A stretch of DNA of 64,000 nt. Origin: Opeltia flavorubescens (lineage: Eukaryota; Ascomycota; Lecanoromycetes; Teloschistales; Teloschistaceae). The notes beneath the pieces are model-generated. The model saw nothing but the letters and a program-made list of their open reading frames with translations. It had not been told where the DNA came from and searched no databases. Of this stretch, positions 32,561-43,801 are shown in pieces. The stretch covers positions 1,140,969 through 1,204,968 of the forward strand of contig KE546966.1 in the NCBI GenBank assembly GCA_000442125.1, read 5' to 3'. How positions within the stretch are numbered: position 1 is the first letter of the stretch; the number at the start of each line of letters is the position of its first letter. Made by a program: the position numbers and the translations under genes.

Positions 32561-32611
32561 GTAAGCTGCATTCGCTCGTCCAACGCGTCCTATTGACCTG
32601 CATGCTGACAG
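32561..32611 (+). other. Predicted 5'-leader intron of the Ime2-like kinase gene
   Basis: Strong donor (gaag|gtaagc), branch point tgctgac close to the acceptor (gacag at 32607-32611), 51 nt. It lies about 430 bp before the kinase ATG in a stretch without coding support, so it is most likely an intron in the untranslated leader. Confidence 0.55.
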
Positions 32612-33041
32612 GAACCGTATTACCAGATTCCCAGTCCTTTCGTTCCTGTATCACCGTCCTTCCGATATTCTATCATCTGGTCTCTGGCATTGTTCTGTAT
32701 CGCGCTTGGATTCACCAGAGGCCTCTACCCAAAAAACCAAAGAGCCTATCCCACGACATGCGCTGTAAATAAAACGGCTACTTTCTACGTCGAGCCTTTT
32801 CTCTGCAAGATATCCTTGTGTTCATTCTTTGAGCCAGCGCCCACCAGAATCCAAAAAGAAATCGAAATTTGTGGGGTCATTCCAAAATACAGGGATTGGA
32901 CTTCTGAGGAACTTTACATGTGCTGTTGAGGAGGGCAATCAGAAGAATCGGGCTGTTACTCGGAGTGCACGGGTAATAAGGGAATGCGCAGCAGTTAAAG
33001 CGTTATTATCTGGACAGTATCCAGGTCACATATCTTTCAAG

Positions 33042-35609
33042 ATGACTGTCAATCACGACTTTCCGCCTCGTGGGTCCTCCAATGGGCCAATGTCCGCAAT
33101 ATCCCTTGAGGAAAGGTTTGAAGTCTTGAAAGACATTGGAGATGGGAGCTTTGGCAGTGTGGCTCTGGCTCGCGTCCGCACTGCTGGTGCCCATATCGCG
33201 CGTCGGGGAACATTGGTATTTTCAACTTCGATGATGGACGAGCGCGCTTGGCTAATCCTCTGCTTAGGTTGCGATCAAGACGATGAAGAAGACATTCGAC
33301 GCCTTCCCTCAATGTCTCGAGCTTCGCGAAGTCATTTTTCTAAGATCACTACCAAGGCATGCTCATCTTGTCCCTGCTCTCGACATCTTCCTCGATCACA
33401 CAACAAAAAAGCTGCACATTTGCATGGAGTACATGGATGGGAATCTATATCAATTGATGAAAGCGCGCGATCACAAATGCTTGGATGGTAGCAGTGTCAA
33501 GAGCATACTTTTCCAGATTCTCTCCGGTCTTGAACATATTCACGCTTACAATTTCTTCCATCGGGACATCAAGCCAGAAAATATCTTGGTTTCAACATCT
33601 GCACCCCTCGAATCGACGACTTCTTTCCGGAGATACTCCGCGCTCGTCACTCCTCCAAGCACACCACCATTGTATACGATCAAAATTGCAGACTTTGGTT
33701 TAGCCCGAGAAACACACTCTCAACATCCGTATACCACGTATGTCTCAACTCGGTGGTATCGGGCTCCGGAGGTTTTACTTCGCGCTGGTGAATACTCTGC
33801 ACCGGTCGACATCTGGGCAATCGGAGCAATGGCCGTTGAGATTGCGAACCTCAAACCCTTGTTTCCAGGGGGCAACGAAGTGGACCAAGTATGGCGAGTC
33901 TGTGAGATCATGGGCAGTCCAGGAAACTGGTACGACAAGTCAGGTCATAGAGTAGGAGGTGGTGATTGGAGAGATGGGATTCGCCTTGCGCAAAAGCTAG
34001 GATTCTCCTTCCCAAAGGTATTGCCAACATCTAGATTAAACTGAGATTGTTTGCTAATTCACATTAGATGGCTCCACATTCAATAGAAACCATCTTGCGC
34101 CCTCCTCAATGGCCTCCTGCCTTGAGCAGCTTTGTCACCTGGTGCTTAATGTGGGACCCTCGCAATCGGCCGACGTCTACACAAGCAATGAAGCACGAGT
34201 TTTTCGCAGATGCAGTGGATCCGTTGAGACCAAAGTCATCAACATCGCGATTTCTCGGGCGGAAACAGTACAGCAGCGACAATAAGTCTGGAAGAGATTC
34301 CAACGATGTTCCGCAACTTTCATCAAAACCATCATGGTTCCGCAAATCTATGATTAACAAGGAGAATATACCAACTATTCCCTCCAACGACGGTAGTGGA
34401 CAAGTGCAGTCCTCTCGTCCCTCACCAGTTCATGCAAACACCGTTGGTGAAACCGCAACCACATTCAAATCCCGGCCATTCGCTAGCAAGAGAGCTACAT
34501 GGACCAATGGCAATACACCAGCAACAGGTGCGCCGATGCCCATACTACCTTCTATACGCCCCATATCACCCTTCTCCGCCACTGTAACTGCGCAAGCCAA
34601 TATTAGACCCACAGAGACCGTTCCGGCTCATCCAGCTGCCTCCGCTGAGCAGAACGTCTCCAAGAAGATTGGCCGCCAACTGTCCGTAGCGTCCCACGGC
34701 AATCATTATGGCGACTACCAACGGCAGGACACAGAACGGGCCATGAACGGCAATCGCGATATCACTTCACCAGGAGGTACTCAAAAGGAGGGGTTCTTCT
34801 CGCACCTTCGGAAACGAGCACGAAGGCTTTCTGGTCGACCCCAAGCGCCAATGTCACCGACCGCAAATGACATTGAAGCAAATGCTGGTTGTGGGCCGTG
34901 GCAGAACAATCGTGGGTCCCTAAACATTGATCCTGGGCTCGTGGTTGACCCAATTCTTCGAAATGAGATGAGCCCTGGAGAATTAGAGAAGGTGCTACAA
35001 AACCCGATACAATATGGCGACAAGTCACCATCTTCAAGCATTCCACCTTCTCACAAATCAAACCAAGGACATACTAGCTCAATCACGCCTGCTCTCCCAC
35101 AAAGATATCCTTCAGTCGGCAAAGTTCGTCCCATTGAAGGGTCCACCGCTTCAGGAGGTGCCTCATCAGCGACCAGGGCGAGGCGGACATTGCAGCAGCC
35201 AACAAATCCGAGTCAGATCTATGAGATTCCGGATGAACAAGACGAACTAGTACATGAAGCTTTATGCAGCCCTTCGAAAGCCGCCAATGGTATAGGCCGT
35301 TGGGCTCATGGTGGTGAAAGCCAAAGGATTGCTATGGCCCACAAGGATGTCAATCAACAACCAACGAAATATTCTCCAGCGCAGCAGACTCTGATCAATC
35401 CTTATCCAACACCGTCCCCATCCGCAAAACAAAATGGAGCCTTGTACAGTGAAAACCTTTTGGCCGAGCCAGCTACTCCGCTTAACATTAATCGATCACG
35501 GCCCAAAGAGGACGTTGCTCCAAAATGGCCAACTCCGCCCTACGAAGAGAATGAATGGGCCGCTGCTGCAGCCGCCAGCATCTTTGCCGCCGGATCGATA
35601 TATCAGTAA
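33042..35609 (+). CDS. Ime2/Mde3-like CMGC protein kinase
   Basis: Serine/threonine kinase of the RCK (Ime2/MAK/ICK) group; fungal members act in meiosis, sexual development or nitrogen and light signalling. Three exons: 33042-33215, 33268-34017, 34068-35609; 2466 nt, 821 residues. Kinase features: Gly loop GDGSFGSV (33-40), catalytic Lys62 in VAIK at the first junction, HRDIKPEN (Asp158), DFG (200-202), activation loop TTY (214-216) followed by VSTRWYRAPEVLLR, and WDPRNRPTS in the last lobe. Between HRD and DFG there is a Ser/Thr-rich insert of about 25 residues, as in fungal Ime2 proteins. The C-terminal 470 residues are disordered, with basic patches and many SP/TP sites. The first ATG in frame with the kinase and a plausible context is at 33042. 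The frame extends upstream to about 32830, but into sequence that looks like leader. Confidence 0.9.
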
Positions 35610-36553
35610 CGACTATTCAACCACTCTCAGTGCCTTTCATCTCCTCGCTATCTTGTACATAATCCCTCGATTGTGTCGAAGTTCTTGAGTCATCATCGAC
35701 GCATGTTGTAAAAATAGAATGTCGCGTCGCCGCCATGGTCGTCCGGAACGAGCCGACTCCTGGGCGATTTCAGGAATATGTTGCCCCCGAAAGCGGGAGC
35801 AGCCAGGAATCTCCTTATCGAACGGTCCGAAAATCTGTCGTGTCGAATTTTATATTCTTCACATCCCCTCCTTTGGTCCGGTGCCTCATATTCAGCAAGT
35901 CACGATAGAGAGAAAAAAGTGTCTTTGGCCTCACGGCGCCTTTATTTCAAAACTTAATATTCTATACATCTACGGAGTTGATCTCCTTCATGTAGATGAA
36001 GGACATCTACCAGCTACACTCGCTATTGCTATATTGCTTACTATCAAAATACCCCAATGTGTAATATATCTATTCGCACAATCATTGTTTGATCATTATG
36101 GGATGGGCGGCTGGTTTGCTTGGAAGCCTGCGATATCAGAGATTTGCTTATAGAAGAGACAATCAATACCCATTTGCTTCATGTAACACATTATATTATA
36201 CTCAGAGCTGGGTACTTCTTGCTTGTGTGAACTGTGTGCACTCATGTGGGTTGTTACCTTGAGGAGTCTCCACACCTTACCTTTGTGCCAATTTTACTTC
36301 AGATTATAACTTCGAAAAGTGAAAGGATCATCCAATCGAAAATTCAGTTCCAAATCCAGAGAACGGAGAAGGTGTTCACTAAATCCCATGTTCAATGTGA
36401 TTGGACAATCCTGACTTTTGGTACAAATAGGAGTAGGCTGCCACCACCAACATCCTCGACATATTGTACAACACTGTCAACATCTCCAGTACACCCTGAA
36501 TGTATTCTAGAAATACATTAATGATTCAATGCCCTTCATGAACACGTTTACTG
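35610..36553. other. Intergenic region
   Basis: About 940 bp between tandem plus-strand genes, AT-rich on the right. Short frames at 35719-36153 and 36234-36521 show no conserved features. It holds the kinase 3' UTR and the next promoter. Confidence 0.4.
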
Positions 36554-36559
36554 TATAAA
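36554..36559 (+). promoter_or_regulatory. Probable TATA box of the type II membrane protein gene
   Basis: TATAAA within ctgtataaatttta, 65 bp upstream of the ATG at 36619 and followed by a CT-rich initiator-like stretch. The distance is plausible for a fungal core promoter. No experimental support. Confidence 0.4.
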
Positions 36560-36618
36560 TTTTAGACCATCCATACCCTACTTCGTCTGCTTGCTTCAAT
36601 TTCCGCTGCTTCTACCAC

Positions 36619-38547
36619 ATGCCTCGCCATATTTCACGAGCTAATAAACCAGGACATTACTCTGCTTATCCTCGCGAACGACGTTCCTCGAAGAAGCTCT
36701 GGAGATACTCTGCTGCAGCTGGCTGTCTAGTACTGCTTCTCTTGTTTGCTTCATCCTCTCCAGTCCCTTCTGCCAAAGATGCAGCGCAGCACATCAATCC
36801 TTTTGGCCCAACCGCGCATCAACCTCCAATCCCCCAGAACAGTACCCATACTTCGGAAGTAAAATGGTACAATCACTGGAAATGGCTCAATCCGTTTTCG
36901 GACTCGGTCACCGATGATGAAGGTCGTTCTGTCCTCCCGCCGCCTCGCGAACGACCCCCGATATACGCGTTTTACGACCCAGATGCAGAAAAAGATGAGA
37001 AAGTCAAGGCAACGGAGAACAAACTTCTCCTTATATGGAGGCGAGCATGGTGGGCGCAAGGGTTCAGACCAGTCATACTTGGAAAGGCCGAGGCAATGCA
37101 GAACCCATTGTATGAGAGGTTTCAGGTCCGTAAGATGGAGCATGCACTGGGAGCTGAGTTCATGAGATGGCTAGCATGGGGTCGAATGGGCACAGGAATA
37201 CTATCGAATTGGCTGGTCCTTCCGATGGGCCCCTATGATGACCATCTTCTCGCCTTCCTCCGTCGCGGCGAGTATCCCGAGCTCACGCGATATGAAGATC
37301 TTGGTGCAGGCCTCTTCTCAGGTGATAAAGCGAGCATAGAAGCAGCCCTTACAGAAGCGCTCGATTCTCCCGAGCTGAAAGATTCGAAGTCCCTACCACG
37401 ACTTATCTCGTCGAAGAATCTTGGTGTTGAACCAAAACCAGAGGCCATTGCTTTCTATGAATCCTCTACCTTGGCAGAACAATATAAGTCCATCTCCGCC
37501 TCGCTCAATGATTCCAAAGCAGCAGGTCTTGCTTCCTTATCCGAGCTTATAACCTCGCATCTCCACCTTACCTTCCAAAATACATTCTCCTCAGGCATCT
37601 CTATCCTTACGCCGCACCGATCCAATTCCATAATAGTTCAATACCCAGCTGTTACCCTCGCATACGCCTTGACCGCCTGTCCTTCATCCCCGATACCCGA
37701 TTCTTGCCCCCCGAACAATCTCAAATGCAAGCCCTGCTCGCCTTCGGAGCCACTCCCCCTTCCTACTCCGGAGTTTTATTCCAATGACTCCAGACACTTC
37801 ACCATTGGAACCGTTCCTCATCCTTACACTCTTGCTTCCTTCCTCGCAAAAACGAAGTTCCTCTCAATCCCTCACATCCGCCGTCACACCGCCCGTGATC
37901 CCTGGCTCCACGCAACAACAAACCAAGCGGCCAGTTCTCGGCTCGGCGGCCCCGACCTCATCGTCAACTTCAAGGAAAGCGTCGCCAGCGAATCATCCTC
38001 GTTCCGTACCCTATGGCTCGTGGCGGAAGAAGACTCCGTCGGCGACAATTCCGCTTTGGAAAAACGGGAGTTGGAATGGCATTTCGGGTTCGCGCTGCCG
38101 GCGCTAAATACCACCCTTTCTCTCTCCGGTACGGAGTTGAAAACTTCGACCATCACAACTGCGCTGGCGAATCCGAAATTATACACCGATACCGCCAAGG
38201 ACTCCCTTGGCGAAAAAGAACTCGCGCATCAGAGGGAACTGTTCTCCCATTCGAAATCCGTACTCGAGCTTGACCGGGAAGGGAAAATGGGGAAGTGGAA
38301 AGGGAAGAAGAGTGGGAAACGGAGTCCGAAGAAAGGTCAGGGGGGTGATGCCGCGATGATTTCGGATGATAGGATCAGGGATGCGGTGGAAGCGTGGCAT
38401 TTGGCTGATACGGAGGCTTGGCGGTTTGTGCGGGCTTGGGGGGCGAGGGGAAGGTTGGAGAGGAGGAAGTGGGAGGATGAGGAGAGGAGGTTTGCGGGTG
38501 GGGATGAGGAGAGGGGGGACGGGTGGGGGAGGTGGTTTGATCGATGA
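36619..38547 (+). CDS. Conserved fungal type II membrane protein
   Basis: Intronless, 642 residues. A short basic cytosolic tail (YPRERRSSKKLWRY) precedes a single TM (SAAAGCLVLLLLFASSSPVP, about residues 30-50); the rest would be lumenal. The topology fits a Golgi resident. A conserved-looking core follows: PPIYAFYDPDAEKDEKVKA, RRAWWAQGFRPVILGKAEAM, ALGAEFMRWLAWGRMGTGIL, NWLVLPMGPYDDHLLAFLRR. The layout recalls capsule- or glycosyltransferase-like fungal proteins, where a DxD-like YDPDAE could matter. I cannot assign a glycosyltransferase family. Four cysteines (ACPSSPIPDSCPPNNLKCKPC) cluster in the middle. The C-terminal 120 residues are very basic/acidic and GC-rich on the coding strand (many GGG/GAG codons), with purine bias unlike the upstream part. 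Confidence 0.75.
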   Translation: MPRHISRANKPGHYSAYPRERRSSKKLWRYSAAAGCLVLLLLFASSSPVPSAKDAAQHINPFGPTAHQPPIPQNSTHTSEVKWYNHWKWLNPFSDSVTDDEGRSVLPPPRERPPIYAFYDPDAEKDEKVKATENKLLLIWRRAWWAQGFRPVILGKAEAMQNPLYERFQVRKMEHALGAEFMRWLAWGRMGTGILSNWLVLPMGPYDDHLLAFLRRGEYPELTRYEDLGAGLFSGDKASIEAALTEALDSPELKDSKSLPRLISSKNLGVEPKPEAIAFYESSTLAEQYKSISASLNDSKAAGLASLSELITSHLHLTFQNTFSSGISILTPHRSNSIIVQYPAVTLAYALTACPSSPIPDSCPPNNLKCKPCSPSEPLPLPTPEFYSNDSRHFTIGTVPHPYTLASFLAKTKFLSIPHIRRHTARDPWLHATTNQAASSRLGGPDLIVNFKESVASESSSFRTLWLVAEEDSVGDNSALEKRELEWHFGFALPALNTTLSLSGTELKTSTITTALANPKLYTDTAKDSLGEKELAHQRELFSHSKSVLELDREGKMGKWKGKKSGKRSPKKGQGGDAAMISDDRIRDAVEAWHLADTEAWRFVRAWGARGRLERRKWEDEERRFAGGDEERGDGWGRWFDR

Positions 38548-39137
38548 TTTGTTTGCATTAGGAAAGAGATTGTGTATAGATATGTTGGCAAAGAGGAGGG
38601 AGGTTTGGAGCAAGGTGATGGTGTTATGCATTGGGTAATTGTTGGACAGAGAATTATGAAATTGGGTATTCCTTTTTGTCGGTTGGTTTTACGACGCGTG
38701 GAGTCGATACACGTTGCATTCGGTTGCGAAAAGCATTTATATCATAGGACATATAATGGATCAAAACTATCCATTCATTCTCCATGGGGTCCTTTACATT
38801 CCCCCTCATGCATAGGAATTCGCTATCATACAAACAATCGTTCGCCATTGAAAACCATGGTATTAGACCAGAATACATCCCGCCGATTTCGCAAAGAATG
38901 GAGAAATTCAGTTTGGGCATATCAATGTGCCGCAACGCGCGTCATCTATAGTATTATAAGAGTATGGTAAAGAAGGCGCAGTGTGTTGATTGCATGAAGA
39001 GGTGGGAAGAATGTCGCTTGTCTCGAAAATTCCAACCAAGGGGTCGTCAAGCTCCAAGACTGTCTCCAAACCGAGGACAGTACCAGATGTGGAGATATTC
39101 AATAATAAGAAAAGGGTGCGGAAATAAGTCGTGAGGT
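38548..39137. other. Convergent intergenic region
   Basis: 590 bp holding the two 3' UTRs of convergent genes. No gene or repeat recognised. Confidence 0.4.
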
Positions 39138-41041
39138 TTATGACCCAGGCGGACCTTGCTGTCCTGGCTGTTGTTGACCCTGGCCCTGTCCTTGAGCTTG
39201 GAGAGACTGATACCACAACGCGACATAGTTCTGGTAACCGCCATACGCGGCATAAGGATCGGCATCACCGGTCGCAGCTTGTGCTTGCGGCTGGGTGTTC
39301 TGGGGCTGGGCGTATGACGGCTGGGGTTGTGCATACTGGTCATTGCGGTTGTCGAAGCGATCATCGCGTTGGTCGCGCTGGTCACGGAAGTTCTGCTGAG
39401 ATGGACGATTTTTCTCACCCTACCAACATTTAATTTCAGAACCAATGTAACAGAGGGAAGAATGCGTATGGTGGACTCACTACCGCGTGGACTTTTTCCA
39501 TGATTGCACGTTTTGCTGCCTCAATTGCCCCACGAGATCCGACGAGACCGATGTCACGCTCAACATCACGACCATTCGGTTGGGAAACGTTGATCTTGCA
39601 GCCCGTAGTCTGTTGCATATCTTTGATGGTCTCACCGCCTGTTTGTATACGTTAGTCATTTGGTCCAGCCATATATTTAGGGCATTGAAGCAGACCTTTG
39701 CCAATAATCATACCCACCGCCTCCGAAGGCACTGAGATGTTGTCATTGATTTTTTCGTCACCTCCTCCAAATACGTTCTGCCCTCTACCAGTATCACGGC
39801 TAGCATTCTGGGCATTCATGTTCTTCGTATCGCTCTCAACAATCTCGAGTATCAGCTCTCTTGCTACGGCTGCAGCTTGTGGAGTCCCAATGAGATTGAC
39901 CGGTCGAAAGCCATTGACGCTCTTTTCTTCACCCACAATGTTGACATGGCATGCGCTTCGCTCTTGAAGGTCGCGTATTGTCTCCCCTCCTCTTCCGATG
40001 ATCAAGCCCACAGTCCGATTCGGGACTAAAATCTGCGTTGCATCTTCTCCTGCCCTCAACGCCGGTGCATGCGATCCGGCACCTTTCACACCTATTGAAA
40101 GCTGTGTCTTTCCAAGTTCCTTGCCGTTATCCGTGATGATACGGTAAATCTCACGCTTGGCATCATCTCGCGCTGCATTAGTGCCAGAGATCTTACACTG
40201 CCGAAGTGGTCCGCTCGATTCCGGTCCTGTCAGGAACTGTACACGTGTCGCGGTCTCGTTCTCAACTCTTCGCAAGTTCTCTCCCTGGCGCCCGATGATA
40301 AGACCAACCAGATTGGATTCTATGGTAATGGTTTCATGTCCATCATCTCCTCCTCGGGGAGGTGGAGATCGATTACCTGATCCTCCGTAACCTCTCCCCG
40401 TGAGCGGCGAGAAGTTGCGGCGAGGCGAAAACGATCGGTCACGATTGTAGGAGCCTCCGTCTCGTCTTGGATCACCACGGCGTTCATCACGATATGGATT
40501 GTAGTTGTCTCGATAACTTTCACGGCCAACACGGGGTGGGGATCTCGAGCGGGAGCGCGAACGACGATAGCTACGACCAGCTAGTCTTGGATCACTGTCA
40601 CGACTTGATGCTATAAATGATTGGATGGTAAGCATGTGCCTTGTTCGCGGGACTTATTCAATAATCATCAATTGTGCTTACTCCCGCTATACGAAACACC
40701 TTTTTCGGCAGCAAAGCCACGGGCCCTGGCAACTGCATCGGCTAAGCTCACAGATCCCGAACTTGAAGGTTTGATGCTGCTAAGATCGAGGCTCCCTGAG
40801 TTTGTTGGCTGTGGAAGACCGTAAGGAGCAGCGGCAACAGGAGGGGTCGGAGCAGGGTATGCAGATGGATAATTTTGTGGAGGCGGTTGTTGAGGTGGCG
40901 GCTGTCCTTGCAATGGCGTTCCACCAGGTCTCTGCGCAGCTGTTCATAGTTGGTCAGACGGATATGGCAGCACAGCAGATCAGAAATCAATAAAAACACA
41001 CCCAATGCGGCCAGAATTTGTGAAATATTTTGATCGGCCAT
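39138..41041 (-). CDS. Triple KH-domain RNA-binding protein (FUBP/PBP2-like)
   Basis: RNA- or single-stranded-DNA-binding protein with three KH domains. Five exons: 41002-41041, 40682-40939, 39696-40610, 39481-39638, 39138-39419; 1653 nt, 550 residues. The N-terminus is Pro/Gln-rich with LADAVARARGFAAEKG. An Arg/Ser/Tyr-rich stretch (YRRSRSRSRSPPR, DRSFSPRRNFSP) comes before the KH domains. The GxxG loops are GRQGEN (KH1), GRGGET (KH2) and GKGGET (KH3); the third is split by an intron whose removal restores IIGKGGETIKDMQQTTGCKI. KH1 and KH2 are both preceded by VGLIIG and KH3 by VGMIIG. The C-terminus is Gln/Gly/Tyr-rich (QAQGQGQGQQQPGQQGPPGS). This is the FUBP/KSRP-type architecture. Target RNAs and function cannot be read from sequence; splicing, mRNA stability and transcription roles are known for relatives. 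Confidence 0.92.
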
Positions 41042-41850
41042 GTCAAGCGAAGTCTCACATATATTGACGGCAACAGACAGTGTCTCAAATCACCATAGAG
41101 GATCACTTTCAGGCGAACAACTGCGATTCACCAGTCGGTAGAGTCTGTTCACTTCTCGGGTCAAATTCAGAGCGATTTCATACACTGGTAGCAGAACTGG
41201 TCGGCAACAGATCACAGTAGATGTATACACAGTCAACTTCTTAGTTTAGGAAGTAAGTGATAGGCAACACAGTGATGGCAGTTCAAGGTACTCATTCATT
41301 GGTGATCAAGTGTTGACATTGGTACGCAAAGTAATGATACTTTCCGACTGTCATTTTTAAGATTTTCCATGAGGGTGCAAGCTAGTCCAAATTCTGCCTA
41401 ATTATTGTGCTCATAAGTGAATCATCAACATGCAAGTCTTTTCTTGTCTAATCTCTCTCTATCCAGTCAAAAACAGTCCTAAAGTTAAGAAATACAGCGT
41501 TGATGAAGTAGTCGATGGTTACTCGCAAATGTAATCTCATGCTTTAACAATTTTATTCTGAATATCTTTCATATTCCACCAGATTATTCTGGCCAGCGAA
41601 CGCGTTGTGTCATGTACATTATGCTCATTCGATCTCAAGCATCAAATACGTATTGAAACAATCAACGCTCATTATGTTCTATCCTAGAACAAGTGTGGTC
41701 GCCTGCTTATTAGGCGGTAGCAAATTAAATGCATTCCTACTGTACGGGTATGCGCCGATCGTATGGCGTGCTCTTTAGACCCCGGCTTCTTCTCTCCATC
41801 ATCCTCAAGTTTCTTTCATTTTTCTTTAAGTCCTACATCCCTCGACAGCG
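41042..41850. other. Divergent promoter, KH gene / chromate transporter
   Basis: About 810 bp between divergent genes. The central part (41380-41650) is AT-rich. No coding frame supported. Confidence 0.45.
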
Positions 41851-43801
41851 ATGTTGTCCTCACTTATATCGGTCGCGAGGGACTATAGTAGTCGTTTCAA
41901 AGCACCCAGTGGCTTGGGCGACATGATCAGATGCAATTGGTATTTGGGGTTCACCAGCTTCGGTGGACCTCCTGTCCATTTTCAGATCGTACGAAGTGCT
42001 TCGAGGGAATGCTCAGAAATTGATATCGGCTGCTGACAGCGTAAAAGTTTCATCGATTATTTGTTGAGAAGCACAAGTGGATAGACGAACAAATGGTATG
42101 GATGTACTGACTGAGTCGAGAAGCCTGACGGCGGTTTAACATTTTTGAGAATCATGTAGTATCAAGAAATCTTTGCTCTCTGCCAGGCATTGCCAGGCCC
42201 TGCAAGTACGAAAATGCTATTCATCATCAACGTTATCCACGGCGGGTTCATGATGGGCCTACTCGCATTCTTCGTGTGGAGGTACTAATCTAAACGTCGG
42301 GCAAACCCATATCATACAGCTGAATAACAAACGCTCTAGCCTGCCCGCAGCAATTACATCATATGGTCTTTCTCTAGGGGTCGCCCAAATCAATGAAACA
42401 CTCCCTGCTCCAATATATGCTCTATTGACAGGGCTCAACGCCGCTACCGTCGGCATCATTGCTCTAGCTGCCGTGCAACTATCACAGAAGGCCATCACAG
42501 ATCAGCTCACAAGAGTTCTCGTCTTCTTGGGCGCTACTGCCGGCATGTTATACAATGCCTCATGGTACTTTCCGGTTCTAATTTCTGCTGGTGGTATTTT
42601 GACTGTTGTCTCGGATTACCGCTGGGTTCAAAGATTTCTTAAAAGAATCAGGCCTCATACTGGAGCTGTGGACCAGGATTCCGAAGCCCCTGTCAACTCC
42701 TTGGAGACGGGGGAGGCAGCTCCTTCCAGCTCATCGAATCTCGAATATTCAACAAGATTAAGGCAATCTGCTCGGACATCCACTGGCAACGATACAACTA
42801 CACTGGAAGATAACGAAGAGAGAATTGTACCAACTTCTATGAATCTTGGATCGTTCACCTGGAAGTCTGGAATCTTTGTTATTGCATGCTTTTTCATTAC
42901 TTTCACCATCATAATGGTATTACGCGGTGTACTGGCGGGTCAACCAAGAGGATTCCATTTGTTTGCAAATCTGTATCTCGCAGGTACATGGACCCTTTCG
43001 TCCACTTCTTCAAAGGTAGACTAAAAGTTTGTTAGGTACAATCATATTTGGAGGAGGCCCAGTGGTCATCCCACTTCTTAGAGAGTAAGTTCTTTCCGTC
43101 CTCTGTTGACGAACTTTGGCTCAAGCTTTGTAGGTATGTAGTTGCCGAGGGCTGGGTGTCACCGAGAGATTTCTTGCTCGGCTTGGCCATTATCCAAGCG
43201 TTTCCAGGGCCGAACTTTAATTGTATGGCATGGGGCTGAATCACGCACAAAAGCGACTGTCTACTGATATGTTCTCTTTAGTTGCTGTTTACCTGGGCTC
43301 CCTTGCCGCGAATAGTTCAACGGACTTGAATGCTACCGCAGGCGCCGTCATTGGTTTCATCGCCATTTTCACGCCCGGCCTCTTGCTCTGCACGGGCACC
43401 ATGGGTCTATGGAAGACTCTCCGACGTTACCGATGGGTGACCTCATGTCTCCGTGGGGTTAACGCGTCCGCCGTGGGTTTAGTTTACACCGCTGTCTATC
43501 GACTTTGGGAGATAGGAAATATCGATGAGGCTTACCAGGGTGGCTCGTCGTTAGGCAAAGATCCCTGGTGGGTGGTGGTAAGTAATTCCCGGAGCACCAA
43601 GCTGCCCAAGGAGATTTGCCTTCTAACTCTCGAGATATACACCTATTCTATTTACTCTGTGAGAACAAGCTGATTCTTGAATATGCTTAGATCACGGCGA
43701 CTAGCTTTGTTGGCGGCATGTGGTTCAAACTTTCGCCACCTGTCGCCATCCTCTTGGGAGGAGCGATGGGCATGATATGGTACGGAGTTGTTAAGACATG
43801 A
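41851..43801 (+). CDS. CHR-family chromate ion transporter
   Basis: Predicted chromate (possibly sulfate-like anion) transporter of the bacterial-type CHR/ChrA superfamily, bidomain form. Eight exons: 41851-41988, 42048-42095, 42160-42281, 42340-42983, 43036-43084, 43134-43222, 43282-43577, 43691-43801; 1497 nt, 498 residues. The two homologous halves each show the family motifs: half 1 has WYLGFTSFGGPPVHFQIFHR, YQEIFALCQALPGPAS and GFMMGLLAFFVWSLPAA; half 2 has AGTIIFGGGPVVIPLLREYVV, SPRDFLLGLAIIQAFPGPNFN and FAVYLG. Splicing rebuilds each motif, for example FGGGPVV...LLREYVVAE and PNFNFAVYLG. The linker between halves is a cytosolic Ser/Thr/Glu-rich loop of about 70 residues. In this family, the long form in fungi is thought to descend from prokaryotic genes. 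The small exons show long residence in a fungal genome. Confidence 0.93.

Noticed and set aside
32829-33041. N-terminal extension of the Ime2-like kinase
   Set aside because: The frame is open, but the added residues show no conservation-like pattern and the sequence lies in a probable leader.
35719-36153. 144-residue plus-strand frame after the kinase
   Set aside because: No recognisable domain, erratic composition, and position within the expected 3' UTR and next promoter.
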